NCBI RefSeq assembly: GCF_003633685.1
Contig: NZ_RBKT01000001.1
Span: forward strand, 4,836,001-4,900,000
Length of the DNA stretch: 64,000 nucleotides
Direction of reading: 5' to 3'
Source of the DNA: Micromonospora pisi
GTDB lineage: Bacteria > Actinomycetota > Actinomycetes > Mycobacteriales > Micromonosporaceae
Of this stretch, positions 1-8,572 are shown piece after piece. The notes below the pieces were generated by a model. The model worked only from the letters and a program-made list of their open reading frames with translations. It was not told the origin of the DNA and ran no database searches. The translations under genes and the position numbers were made by a program. Each line of letters opens with the position of its first letter. Positions within the stretch are counted from its first letter, which is position 1.

Positions 1-1016
1 CCGGCCTGCTCACCACCGTCGGCGTGATCGTGGCGATGGACACCTTCGGCCCGATCTCCGACAACGCCCAGGGGATCGCCGAGATGTCCGGCGACATCGA
101 CGAGCAGGGTGGCCGTACCCTCACCGAACTGGACGCGGTCGGCAACACCACCAAGGCGATCACCAAGGGAATCGCGATCGCCACGGCGGTACTCGCCGCG
201 ACCGCGCTCTTCGGGTCGTACACCGACACCCTGCGGGCGGCGTACGCCGACGCCGGGGTGAATGACGTGGCCGGCGAGATCCTCGCCGCGCTCAACGTGG
301 CGAACCCGCGCAACCTGGTCGGCCTGATCATCGGTGCGGCGGTGGTCTTCCTCTTCTCGGGGTTGGCCATCAACGCGGTCTCCCGTTCGGCCGGTGCGGT
401 GGTGCTGGAGGTACGCCGCCAGTTCCGCGACCTGCCCGGGATCATGGACCGGACCCAGCGCCCCGAGTACGGCAAGGTCGTCGACATCTGCACCCGGGAC
501 GCCCAGCGGGAGCTGGTCACCCCGGGCCTGTTGGCGGTCCTCGCCCCGATCGCGGTCGGTTTCGGCCTCGGGCCGGGCGCGTTGGCGTCCTACCTGGCGG
601 GTGCGATCGGCGCCGGCACCCTGATGGCGGTTTTCCTGGCCAACTCCGGTGGTGCCTGGGACAACGCCAAGAAGCTGGTCGAGGACGGTGCGCACGGTGG
701 CAAGGGCTCCAGCGCGCACGAGGCGACCATCATCGGTGACACCGTCGGTGACCCCTTCAAGGACACCGCCGGTCCGGCGATCAACCCGCTGATCAAGGTG
801 ATGAACCTGGTCTCGTTGCTGATCGCGCCGGCTGTGGTCGCGTGGAGCGTGGGCGCTGACCGGAACACTCCGTTGCGGATCACGGTCGCGCTGGTCGCCG
901 TCGCGATCGTGGTGGCTGCGGTGATCTACAGCAAGCGCAAGCCGGTCGCCATGTCGGATGACGAATCGGGCCCCGGTGCCAGCTCCGAGCCCCGCCCGGA
1001 GACCATCACCGCCTGA
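1..1016 (+). CDS. hppA: Proton-translocating pyrophosphatase HppA, C-terminal part
   Basis: The frame is open from base 3, so the N-terminal half lies outside the window. Membrane-integral pyrophosphatases couple PPi hydrolysis to proton export. The visible part has the family motif GNTTKAITKG; the lysine there marks the potassium-independent subclass (the K+-dependent subclass has alanine). It also has the motif GGAWDNAKK and several hydrophobic helices, ending in a short polar tail. The stop at 1014-1016 is followed after 9 nt by a perfect palindrome that probably ends transcription. Identification is secure; the length cannot be judged. Confidence 0.96.
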   Translation, partial: GLLTTVGVIVAMDTFGPISDNAQGIAEMSGDIDEQGGRTLTELDAVGNTTKAITKGIAIATAVLAATALFGSYTDTLRAAYADAGVNDVAGEILAALNVANPRNLVGLIIGAAVVFLFSGLAINAVSRSAGAVVLEVRRQFRDLPGIMDRTQRPEYGKVVDICTRDAQRELVTPGLLAVLAPIAVGFGLGPGALASYLAGAIGAGTLMAVFLANSGGAWDNAKKLVEDGAHGGKGSSAHEATIIGDTVGDPFKDTAGPAINPLIKVMNLVSLLIAPAVVAWSVGADRNTPLRITVALVAVAIVVAAVIYSKRKPVAMSDDESGPGASSEPRPETITA

Positions 1017-1025
1017 CCGCCCCTG

Positions 1026-1080
1026 TGGAAGGAAGGGCCCCTTGTTAACGCTATGCGTTAACAAGGGGCCCTTCCTTCCA
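1026..1080. repeat. Perfect palindromic element, AGGAAGGGCCCC family, copy 1
   Basis: Two 26-nt arms pair perfectly around a 3-nt TAT loop. The ends carry AGGAAGGGCCCC and its complement. It lies 9 nt after the hppA stop codon, so it can act as a terminator. Related copies lie at 28728-28775 and 29770-29817, which shows it is a dispersed element and not just a local hairpin. Confidence 0.93.
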
Positions 1081-1144
1081 CCAAACGTGAAGGGGGTATG
1101 GCTGTGCCAGCGTGGCGTCCCTCCCTACCCGTACGCTGCAACGC

Positions 1145-1687
1145 ATGCGTACGCCCCGCGCGCCGGCCGCCGGGATTCTCCCCGTGGTCCTGTGCACCCT
1201 CGTGATGCTGATAGGTGGATGTGGTGGGGGGCCGCCCGCGCCGGCCTGGGCCGCCTCGGTCTGCGACGCGTTGGACCCGTGGCGGGTCGAGATCGATACG
1301 TTGACCAGCAGCGCGCAGCAGCAGATGACGGCGCAGACCACGCCGGCGCAGGCGAAGGAGAACCTGGTCCGGATGATGGCCGGCGCGGAGCAGGCGAGCG
1401 AGGCGGCGCGGCGGGGCGTGGTCGAGGCGGGCGTGCCCGACGTGTCGCGGGGCGAGGTGGTCTCGGAGGGCTTCGTCACGTCGTTGACCCAGGTCCGGGA
1501 CGCGTACGGCCGGGCCAAACGGTCGATCGAGGCGTTGGACACCGGCCAGTCCGGGCCGTTCTACGACGGGGTCAAGGCCGCGGTCGACACCCTGAACAAG
1601 GAGTACGACGCCAGCGAGCTGGACACCAGCAAGCTCAACTCGCCGGAGTTGAAGCGGGCCTTCGCCGAGGTCCCGGAGTGTCGCTGA
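1145..1687 (+). CDS. Putative lipoprotein of unknown function
   Basis: 180 residues. The N-terminus has Arg residues (MRTPRAP), a hydrophobic stretch and a lipobox-like IGGC, as expected for a lipidated secreted protein. The mature part is helical and charged, with no domain I recognise. The ATG at 1145 gives a normal signal peptide; an upstream in-frame GTG at 1112 would add 11 residues and has no better ribosome site. The 3' end overlaps the next gene by 10 nt, so the two are probably translated together. Function unknown. Confidence 0.75.
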   Translation: MRTPRAPAAGILPVVLCTLVMLIGGCGGGPPAPAWAASVCDALDPWRVEIDTLTSSAQQQMTAQTTPAQAKENLVRMMAGAEQASEAARRGVVEAGVPDVSRGEVVSEGFVTSLTQVRDAYGRAKRSIEALDTGQSGPFYDGVKAAVDTLNKEYDASELDTSKLNSPELKRAFAEVPECR

Positions 1688-2421
1688 CCACGCCTTCGGC
1701 GGATCCGCCGCCGGTGCCGCCACCTGCGGCGCCGGGAGCGGAGCCGGTGGCGTCGGGAGCGGGGCCGGTGGCGACCGAGCCGGTGCCAACCGGGTCGGGG
1801 GTGACGGAGGAGACGGTGCCACCGGCCGGGGTTGCCCCGGTCCGGCAGCTGTCGCTCTTCGGGGTGGAGGCGACCGAGCCGTCGCCGGCCGACCTCACCG
1901 GCCTGCTCGTGGGGCCGGGGCAGGTGGTCCGGATGGGTGGCACGGCCAGGGTCTCGGTGGTCGTCGACTCCGCGTGGCGGGTGCACGTACTGGCGGCGGA
2001 GCTGGCGACACGGGGTCTTCCGGTGAGTTGGGAGGGGACCGGGGACCAGCGGCACGAGGTGCGGACGGCGTACGCGACGACGCTCGCCCCGCTCGCCCGG
2101 AGCTGGTTGCGGGGTGGGGCGAAGCGGCCGCCGGCCGGGTTGTACCTGAACGGTCGACGGCTGCGGCTCTGGGTGGCCGCTGCGGGCAGCCCGGAGCCGG
2201 CGGGTTTTCTGCTCCGGCTCGGCGACGCCGAGGAGAACTGTTGGGAGCCGGTGGGTGCCGCGCTCGCCGCGGTGGGGCTGCCGGCCGTACTGTTGCCCCC
2301 TCGGGCGGCTGGTCCGGCGTACCGGATCACCGGCCGGCGTCGGTTGGCCCGGCTGATGGAGCTGGTGGGTGAGCGGCCGGCGGCGGCGCCTGCGGCGAGT
2401 TGGCCGACTTCAGCCGGTTAG
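1678..2421 (+). CDS. Conserved actinobacterial hypothetical protein
   Basis: 247 residues from a GTG that overlaps the end of the lipoprotein gene. The first ~55 residues are Pro/Ala/Gly/Val-rich and probably disordered. A folded part follows, starting near RQLSLFGVEA and containing LVGPGQVVRMGG and DSAWRVHVLAAEL. I know similar proteins next to topA and hppA in actinobacteria but no function. There is no signal peptide or membrane segment, so it is probably cytosolic. The frame is supported by GC-rich third positions and a plausible domain; the exact start is less certain. Confidence 0.72.
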   Translation: MSLTTPSADPPPVPPPAAPGAEPVASGAGPVATEPVPTGSGVTEETVPPAGVAPVRQLSLFGVEATEPSPADLTGLLVGPGQVVRMGGTARVSVVVDSAWRVHVLAAELATRGLPVSWEGTGDQRHEVRTAYATTLAPLARSWLRGGAKRPPAGLYLNGRRLRLWVAAAGSPEPAGFLLRLGDAEENCWEPVGAALAAVGLPAVLLPPRAAGPAYRITGRRRLARLMELVGERPAAAPAASWPTSAG

Positions 2422-2811
2422 GCGATTTGGTTCCTATTTCGGATCTTTTAGCCATTCTCAGCCCTGAATCAGGCACAATCCGGTCGACTGTCCGATAGCG
2501 GACAGGGAACCGGAGATATGGGAGATAATCGACCCACCGCGAGGCATCAGAGAAAGATCGTCGTGGCCGATGGATCCAGACCGATTCATCCTAGGTGTAC
2601 GGTGTCGCCGTCCGGGATGCACCACCCAGGCGGCTTCCGGGGTCGGCGTTCGCGCAGCGTGAGAGGGCTCTTCACGGCCCGCGCAACCCTCGCGGCGCGC
2701 AGCGCGTTACGTTGGACGTCCAGCGAGCCGACCCATCGGCGGCGGTCTGGCGGTAAGGCGGACCACGGTGGTCCGCAGGGCGAGTAGTCGTGAGTGAGGT
2801 CGGGGAGAGAC
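2422..2811. other. Gap upstream of topA
   Basis: 390 nt without a convincing gene. It is less GC-rich near 2425-2480 than its surroundings and holds a dyad CTGTCCG-ATAG-CGGACAG at 2488-2505, which could be an operator or hairpin. It should contain the topA promoter, but I see no single convincing box. Confidence 0.5.
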
Positions 2812-5694
2812 GTGCCGAGTAACGCCAAGAGCACCCGTCTGGTCATCGTCGAGTCACCGGCGAAGGCCAAGACGATCTCGGGCTATCTCGGCCCGGGTTA
2901 CATCGTTGAGGCCAGCCTGGGGCACGTCCGTGACCTGCCACGCAACGCCGCCGACGTGCCCGCCAAATACAAGAAGGAACCGTGGGCCCGGCTCGGCGTC
3001 GACGTCGACCACGGGTTCACCGCGCTCTACGTCGTCTCCGCCGACCGCAAGCAGCAGATCGCCAAGTTGACCAAGTTGGCCAAGGAGGTGGACGAGGTCT
3101 ACCTCGCCACCGATGAGGACCGCGAGGGCGAGGCGATCGCCTGGCACCTGGTCGAGACCCTCAAGCCCCGGGTCCCGGTCAAGCGGATGGTCTTCCACGA
3201 GATCACCCGGCCGGCGATCCAGGCGGCGGTGGCCAACCCCCGCGAGATCGACCGCGACCTGGTGGACGCCCAGGAGGCCCGCCGCATCCTCGACCGGCTG
3301 TACGGCTACGAGGTCTCGCCGGTGCTCTGGAAGAAGGTCATGCCGAGACTGTCGGCCGGCCGGGTCCAGTCGGTGGCCACCCGGATCGTGGTCGAACGGG
3401 AGCGGCAGCGGATGGCGTTCCGCACCGCCGAGTACTGGGACATCCTCGCCACTCTCGCGGTACGTGACGCAGGTGAGGGACCGCGTACGTTCCACGCCAC
3501 CCTGATCGGGCTCAACGGCGACCGGATCGCCACCGGTCGGGACTTCGAACCGACCACCGGCAAGGTGAAGCCGGGCGCCGGGGTGACCCACCTCGACGGT
3601 GACGGTGCCCGTGGGCTCGCCGCCCGCCTCGACGGGCGGCCGTTCACGGTCACCCGGGTCGAGGAGAAGCCCTACCGGCGCCGCCCGTACGCGCCCTTCA
3701 TCACCTCGACCCTCCAGCAGGAGGCGGCCCGCAAGCTCCGTTTCTCGTCCCAGCAGACGATGCGCACCGCGCAGCGGCTGTACGAGAACGGCTACATCAC
3801 CTATATGCGTACCGACTCGGTGAACCTGTCGGAGACCGCGATCGCCGCGGCCCGCCGGCAGATCGCCGAGCTGTACGGCGAGCGGAACGTGCCGCCGGAG
3901 CCGCGCCGCTACACCGGCAAGGTGAAGAACGCGCAGGAGGCGCACGAGGCGATCCGCCCCGCTGGCGATCACTTCCGCACCCCGGGTGAGCTGGCCAACG
4001 AACTCTCCGGTGAGGAGTTCCGGCTCTACGAGCTGATCTGGCGCCGGACGATCGCGTCGCAGATGACCGACGCGGTCGGCTCCAGCGTCTCGGTGCGCAT
4101 CCGCGCGGTCACCGAGGCCGGTGAGGAGGCCGACTTCGGCGCCACCGGCAAGACCATCACCGACCCGGGCTTCCTGCGGGCGTACGTCGAGTCCTCCGAC
4201 GACGAGAACGCCGAGGCCGAGGATGCCGAGCGGCGGCTGCCGACCCTGGTCAAGGACCAGCCGCTGACCGCCGACGAGCTGGCCGCGACCGGGCACACCA
4301 CCCAACCGCCGGCCCGTTACACCGAGGCGTCGCTGGTCAAGGCGCTGGAGGAGCTGGGTATCGGGCGGCCGTCGACGTACGCCTCGATCATGCAGACCAT
4401 CCAGGACCGGGGGTACGTCTTCAAGCGCGGTCAGGCGCTGATCCCGTCCTTCCTGGCGTTCGCGGTGGTCGGGCTCCTCGAAGGGCACTATCCGCGCCTG
4501 GTCGACTACAACTTCACTGCCGCGATGGAGAACGAGCTGGACGAGATCGCCGGTGGTGACCACGCGGCGGTCGACTTCCTCACCTCGTTCTACTTCGGCA
4601 GCGACGTGGCCGGGAACGACTCGGTGGCCCGCTCCGGTGGGCTGAAGAAGATGGTCACCGAGAACCTGAGCGAGATCGACGCGCGCAGCGTCAACTCGAT
4701 CCCGCTGTTCCGGGACGACGAGGGACGCGACGTGGTGGTCCGGGTCGGCCGTTACGGGCCGTACCTCCAGCGCACCCTGCCTGGTCCGGAGGTGCAGGCG
4801 CCGACGGCGCCCGCCCCCGAGGGTGAGGGCGAGGCCGGTACGACCGAGGACGGCGGTCCGGCCGGTGACCGGGTGTCGCTTCCGGAGGGGGTCGCGCCGG
4901 ACGAGCTGACCCCGGAGAAGGTCAACGAGTTCTTCCTCGGCGGTGGCGGCGAACGCAAGCTCGGCGAGCACCCGGAAACGGGCGAGCCGATCCTGCTCAA
5001 GTCCGGCCGCTTCGGCCCGTACGTCTCCAGTGGTGACCGGAAGTCGTCGCTGCTGAAGTCGCAGTCGCCGGACGACATCTCGCTCACCGAGGCGCTCCGG
5101 CTGCTCAGCCTGCCGCGTGTGGTCGGGCTCGCGCCGGACGGGGCGGAGGTGCTGGCCGCCGCCGGTCGCTACGGCCCGTACGTCAAGCAGGGCGACGAGT
5201 TCCGCTCGCTGGACTCCGAGGACAAGATCTTCACGGTGACGCTGGAGGAGGCGTTGGCGCTGCTGGCGGCGCCGAAGGCCCGGCAGCGTCGCGCCGCCGC
5301 GCCGCCGTTGCGGGAGATGGGTGCCGACCCGCTGACCGAGAAGCCGTTGGTGATCAAGGATGGCCGGTTCGGTCCGTACGTGACCGACGGGGAGTTCAAC
5401 GCGTCGCTGCGACGGGGTCAGACCCCGGAGGCGCTGACCCTCGAAGAGGCTTCCGAGATGCTCGCCGAGAAGCGGGCCAAGGGGCCGGCGCCGAAGAAGA
5501 AGGCGGCGGCGAAGAAGGCCCCGGCGAAGAAGGCGGCCGGGGCGGCGGAGCCGACCGCGGCGAAGAAGACGGCGGCGAAGAAGGCGGCCCCGCGCAAGGC
5601 CGCGCCGAAGAAAGCCACCGCCGCGAAATCCACTACCGCTACCAAAGCGACCAAAAAGGCGGCCCCGGCGAAGGTGACCGACCGTTCCGAGTAA
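2812..5694 (+). CDS. topA: DNA topoisomerase I (type IA)
   Basis: 960 residues. Relaxes negative supercoils by single-strand passage. The N-terminal Toprim domain opens with LVIVESPAKAKTI and carries the metal motif D101-E-D103-R-E105. The catalytic tyrosine is Y331 in ITYMRTDS. The C-terminus has repeated FGPYV-type modules and no zinc-finger cysteines, then a Lys/Ala-rich tail (about residues 890-960), as in other actinobacterial TopA proteins. The GTG start at 2812 is preceded by GGGGAG with good spacing and gives the usual PSNAKSTRLVIVE beginning. A strong hairpin follows the stop. Confidence 0.97.
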   Translation: MPSNAKSTRLVIVESPAKAKTISGYLGPGYIVEASLGHVRDLPRNAADVPAKYKKEPWARLGVDVDHGFTALYVVSADRKQQIAKLTKLAKEVDEVYLATDEDREGEAIAWHLVETLKPRVPVKRMVFHEITRPAIQAAVANPREIDRDLVDAQEARRILDRLYGYEVSPVLWKKVMPRLSAGRVQSVATRIVVERERQRMAFRTAEYWDILATLAVRDAGEGPRTFHATLIGLNGDRIATGRDFEPTTGKVKPGAGVTHLDGDGARGLAARLDGRPFTVTRVEEKPYRRRPYAPFITSTLQQEAARKLRFSSQQTMRTAQRLYENGYITYMRTDSVNLSETAIAAARRQIAELYGERNVPPEPRRYTGKVKNAQEAHEAIRPAGDHFRTPGELANELSGEEFRLYELIWRRTIASQMTDAVGSSVSVRIRAVTEAGEEADFGATGKTITDPGFLRAYVESSDDENAEAEDAERRLPTLVKDQPLTADELAATGHTTQPPARYTEASLVKALEELGIGRPSTYASIMQTIQDRGYVFKRGQALIPSFLAFAVVGLLEGHYPRLVDYNFTAAMENELDEIAGGDHAAVDFLTSFYFGSDVAGNDSVARSGGLKKMVTENLSEIDARSVNSIPLFRDDEGRDVVVRVGRYGPYLQRTLPGPEVQAPTAPAPEGEGEAGTTEDGGPAGDRVSLPEGVAPDELTPEKVNEFFLGGGGERKLGEHPETGEPILLKSGRFGPYVSSGDRKSSLLKSQSPDDISLTEALRLLSLPRVVGLAPDGAEVLAAAGRYGPYVKQGDEFRSLDSEDKIFTVTLEEALALLAAPKARQRRAAAPPLREMGADPLTEKPLVIKDGRFGPYVTDGEFNASLRRGQTPEALTLEEASEMLAEKRAKGPAPKKKAAAKKAPAKKAAGAAEPTAAKKTAAKKAAPRKAAPKKATAAKSTTATKATKKAAPAKVTDRSE

Positions 5695-5710
5695 CTGTTC
5701 GGGGGAATGA

Positions 5711-5739
5711 GCGCCGGATCGGATTTTCCGATCCGGCGC
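5711..5739 (+). terminator. topA terminator hairpin
   Basis: Perfect 13-bp arms (GCGCCGGATCGGA and its complement) around a TTT loop, 16 nt after the topA stop. The hairpin ends 1 nt before a possible ATG at 5741, which argues against using that ATG as the start of the next gene. Confidence 0.85.
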
Positions 5740-5746
5740 CATGCTT

Positions 5747-5752
5747 TACGCT
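5747..5752 (+). promoter_or_regulatory. Candidate -10 box (TACGCT), leaderless capA-like gene
   Basis: TANNNT hexamer 6 nt before the GTG at 5759, the spacing of leaderless actinobacterial transcripts. It favours that GTG as start. No clear -35 box. Confidence 0.45.
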
Positions 5753-5758
5753 CCACCG

Positions 5759-7036
5759 GTGGCGCGACGGGGGATATGGAGCGGCCACCGCCAGACAATG
5801 CTGTTGTTTTCGGTCGTACTGGCGGGGGCGCTGATTGTTATCGGCGGAATTGGTTATCGGGCGGACTGGTGGGGCGAATCCCCTCGAAGCTCCTCCTGGG
5901 TGGACCCGTCGGGCGGTGAGCCGTCCGGGAGTCAACCGCCGGGCGGTGGCACCGCGGGGGCGCCGCCGGGGACGCGACTCGACGCGCAGGGGCGCCGGCT
6001 GCTCACCGTGCTGGGCGCGGGTGACGTGCTCATCCATCCCGAGGTGACGGAGCAGGCGAAGCGGGATGCGGCCCGGACCGGCCAGGCCGGCGGCTACGAC
6101 TTCTTCCCGATGTTCGAGCGGGTGGCGCCGGCGATCAGCGGCGCCGACCTGGCGATCTGCCACCTGGAGACCCCGCTGGCACCGGCCGCCGGCCCGTTCG
6201 AGGGTTATCCCCGGTTCAGTGCGCCGCCGCAGGTGGTCGACGGGTTGCGCCGGGCGGGCTTCGACGCCTGCTCCACCGCTTCGAACCACACCATGGACCA
6301 GGGCGCGCAGGGCGTGAAGCGCACCCTGGACGCGCTCGACGCGGCCGGGCTCGGCCACGCGGGCAGTGCCCGTGACGCGGCCGAGGCGAACACGCCGAGG
6401 ATCTACGAGGCGGCCGGGGTGAAGGTCGGGCACCTGTCGTACACGTTGAACTTCAACGGGCTGGAGCGCCCGGCCGGCAAGCTCTGGATGGCCAACCTGA
6501 TCGAGCCGGCGAAGATCCTGGCCGCGGCGAAGAAGCTGCGCGCGGCCGGTGCCGAGATCGTCGTGCTCAGCCTGCACTGGGGTACGGAATACCAGCATCT
6601 TCCGGACGCCGATCAGTTGGACTGGGTGAAACCGCTGATCGAGTCGCCCGATATCAACCTGGTCCTCGGGCACCATGCACACGTGGTGCAACCGTTCGAG
6701 GAATTTGACGATAAATGGGTCGTTTATGGCATGGGTAACCAGATCGCCCGGCATGCCGATCCGGTCAACGATAATCGCGAGGGTGTGATGGCCAGGATCA
6801 CCTTCACGGAAATGGCCCCGAAAGAGTGGAAAATCACCGAGGCTGCCGCGATCCCTATCTGGACCGATATAAGTCCGGATATCCGACTGGTGGATCTCGC
6901 CGCCGCTCTCGCGAATCCGGCCCTGGCGGCGGACCGGCGGAAGGTCTACCAGGGGGCGTACCAGCGGATCACCGGCTATCTGACCGCCCGGGGCGCCGAC
7001 CAGGACGGTCTGAAGGTGCTCGCCCCGACCGGCTGA
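5759..7036 (+). CDS. CapA-family (poly-gamma-glutamate synthesis-like) protein
   Basis: 425 residues. One membrane helix near residues 14-32 (LLFSVVLAGALIVIGGIGY), then a Pro/Gly/Ser linker, then a metallophosphatase-like CapA domain outside the membrane. Family motifs: GAGDVLIHPEV, HLETPLAP, ASNHTMDQG, SLHWGTEYQ, GHHAHVVQP and YGMGNQ. CapA proteins take part in polyglutamate capsule export, but many actinobacterial homologues stand alone, as here without capB/capC. Start choice: GTG 5759 has a TACGCT box 6 nt upstream; ATG 5741 abuts the topA terminator; ATG 5798 would cut into the N-terminus. Confidence 0.85.
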   Translation: MARRGIWSGHRQTMLLFSVVLAGALIVIGGIGYRADWWGESPRSSSWVDPSGGEPSGSQPPGGGTAGAPPGTRLDAQGRRLLTVLGAGDVLIHPEVTEQAKRDAARTGQAGGYDFFPMFERVAPAISGADLAICHLETPLAPAAGPFEGYPRFSAPPQVVDGLRRAGFDACSTASNHTMDQGAQGVKRTLDALDAAGLGHAGSARDAAEANTPRIYEAAGVKVGHLSYTLNFNGLERPAGKLWMANLIEPAKILAAAKKLRAAGAEIVVLSLHWGTEYQHLPDADQLDWVKPLIESPDINLVLGHHAHVVQPFEEFDDKWVVYGMGNQIARHADPVNDNREGVMARITFTEMAPKEWKITEAAAIPIWTDISPDIRLVDLAAALANPALAADRRKVYQGAYQRITGYLTARGADQDGLKVLAPTG

Positions 7037-7055
7037 GTGCCGCCGCCAGGGAACC

Positions 7056-8420
7056 TCAGCCGCCGAGGACCCGTTCGGTGTAGGCGTTGGCGAAGACCCG
7101 CCCCGGATCGAGGCGGTCCCGTACGGCCACGAAGTCGTCGAACCTCGGGTAGACCGCACGCAGCGACGCCGCGTCCCGGTAGTGCAGCTTGCCCCAGTGC
7201 GGGCGGCCACCCAGGCCGATCGCCTCCCGCTCGAACGCCTGGAAGTACGGCTCGTACGGCGCGCCGACGTACTGGTGGATCGCCAGGTACGCCGACTCCC
7301 GCTGGTAGCCGTGGGAGAGCCAGATGTCGTCCGGTGCAGTGAACCGGACCTCGACCGGGAACTGCACCTTGAACGGCAGCCCGTCGACCACCCGGCGCAG
7401 CGCGGTCAGCGCCTCGGGCAGGGCGGCGCGGGGCAGCCCGTACTCCATCTCGGTGAACCGGACCCGGCGCGGGGTGCAGAAGACCTGGTCCGAGCGACCG
7501 GTGTAGGTGCGGGCGGTGAGTGCGCGGGCGGAGATCGCGCTGATCGGCCGGACCAGGCCCGGCACCGCCCGGCCGAGTCGGCAGGCACCGGCGAAGACCG
7601 TGTTGGCCAGGAACTCGTCGTCCAACCATCCCCGGAACCGGGGCAGTGGCCGGTCGTCGAGTGGCACCCGGTTGTTCGTCTTGACCTGCACCCGGTCGGT
7701 GTACGGGAACCAGTAGAACTCGAAGTGGTCGTTCCGGTCGATCAGGTCGGGCAGGTCGGCGAGGACCGTGGCCAGCGGTGCCGGCCGTTCGTCGGCCCGG
7801 AGCACGAAGGCGTCCACGCAACGGAGGGTGACCTCGGTGATGATCCCGAGCGCGCCCAGCCCGACCCGGGCGGCGGCGAACAGTTCGGGGTCGGTGGTGG
7901 CGGAGCAGTGCCGTATCTCGCCGGCCCCGGTGACCAGGGTCAGGTCTTCGACGAAGGTGGAGAGGCAGCCGTATCCGGCGCCGGTGCCGTGGGTGCCGGT
8001 GGAGAGGGCGCCGGCGACCGTCTGGGCGTCGATGTCGCCGAGGTTCGGCATGGCCAGGCCGTGGCTGGCCAGCAGCGCGTTGAGGGCGCGCAGTTCGAGC
8101 CCGGCCGGTACGGTGGCCAGCCGCTGCTCCTGGTCGATCCGGATCGGGCCGCCCAGGTCACCCAGCTCGATCCGGAGGTCGGTGGCACCGGCGATGTCGG
8201 TGAAGGAGTGACCGCTGCCGACCGCCTTGATCCGACGTCCGGCCGAGGCCGCGACCCGTACCGCGTCGGCCAGTTGTTCCACGGTCGACGGTCGCAGCAC
8301 GGTGCTGGCGGTGGCGCGCTGGTTGCCGGCCCAGTTCGTCCAGCCCGGGGCGGGCGTGGTGGACGGGGGCGTCGCGCCGGGCGGCGACACCGCGCCGTAC
8401 GGCGATGGGGTGCTGGCCAT
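7056..8420 (-). CDS. FAD-linked oxidase, D-arabinono-1,4-lactone oxidase family
   Basis: 454 residues. The N-terminal FAD-binding (PCMH-type) domain has KAVGSGHSFTDIA, in which H71 is the likely FAD attachment site. ALSTGTHGTG lies in the second part of the domain. The C-terminal ALO domain has the diagnostic HWGKLHY and ends in DPGRVFANAYTERVLG. Relatives oxidise sugar lactones or alditols with O2 (L-gulono-lactone oxidase, xylitol oxidase); the substrate cannot be told here. The ATG at 8420 follows GGAGG at good spacing. It is divergent from a TetR gene across a region with two dyads, so TetR control is likely. Confidence 0.9.
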   Translation of the reverse strand: MASTPSPYGAVSPPGATPPSTTPAPGWTNWAGNQRATASTVLRPSTVEQLADAVRVAASAGRRIKAVGSGHSFTDIAGATDLRIELGDLGGPIRIDQEQRLATVPAGLELRALNALLASHGLAMPNLGDIDAQTVAGALSTGTHGTGAGYGCLSTFVEDLTLVTGAGEIRHCSATTDPELFAAARVGLGALGIITEVTLRCVDAFVLRADERPAPLATVLADLPDLIDRNDHFEFYWFPYTDRVQVKTNNRVPLDDRPLPRFRGWLDDEFLANTVFAGACRLGRAVPGLVRPISAISARALTARTYTGRSDQVFCTPRRVRFTEMEYGLPRAALPEALTALRRVVDGLPFKVQFPVEVRFTAPDDIWLSHGYQRESAYLAIHQYVGAPYEPYFQAFEREAIGLGGRPHWGKLHYRDAASLRAVYPRFDDFVAVRDRLDPGRVFANAYTERVLGG

Positions 8421-8437
8421 GCAGCCTCCAGAGCCGA

Positions 8438-8456
8438 ATATGAGTAGCATTCATAT
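8438..8456. promoter_or_regulatory. Dyad ATATGA-N7-TCATAT, candidate TetR operator
   Basis: Perfect 6-bp inverted repeat 18 nt upstream of the oxidase start, in the intergenic region shared with a tetR gene. AT-rich in very GC-rich DNA. Confidence 0.55.
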
Positions 8457-8466
8457 CAGGCTTCGA

Positions 8467-8486
8467 TGCGATGAGTAAACATCGCA
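8467..8486. promoter_or_regulatory. Dyad TGCGATG-N6-CATCGCA, second candidate operator
   Basis: Perfect 7-bp arms with a 6-nt spacer. It covers an in-frame ATG at 8471, so that ATG is unlikely to start the tetR gene; the GTG at 8573 is preferred. Confidence 0.6.
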
Positions 8487-8572
8487 CACCAGGTCCGATC
8501 GTTAATCCAGGTAACGTTTCGAACTCGCGACGTGCAGACACATCTCATCCGTCGAAGGGGGAGTGGCGACGC

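Noticed and set aside
958-1677. N-terminal extension of the 1678-2421 protein back to 958
   Set aside because: It would read through the palindromic element and the whole lipoprotein gene; GTG 1678 is sufficient.
5480-5690. AAG/GCG-rich repeat at the topA end
   Set aside because: Codes for the Lys/Ala tail usual in actinobacterial TopA; not a separate repeat element.
2854-5742. Very long minus-strand open frame opposite topA
   Set aside because: Mirror of a high-GC gene; Arg/Leu/Gly-rich product without domains, while the plus strand encodes a complete topoisomerase.
5741-5743. ATG 5741 as start of the CapA-like gene
   Set aside because: It lies 1 nt after the topA terminator stem; GTG 5759 with a -10 box is better placed.
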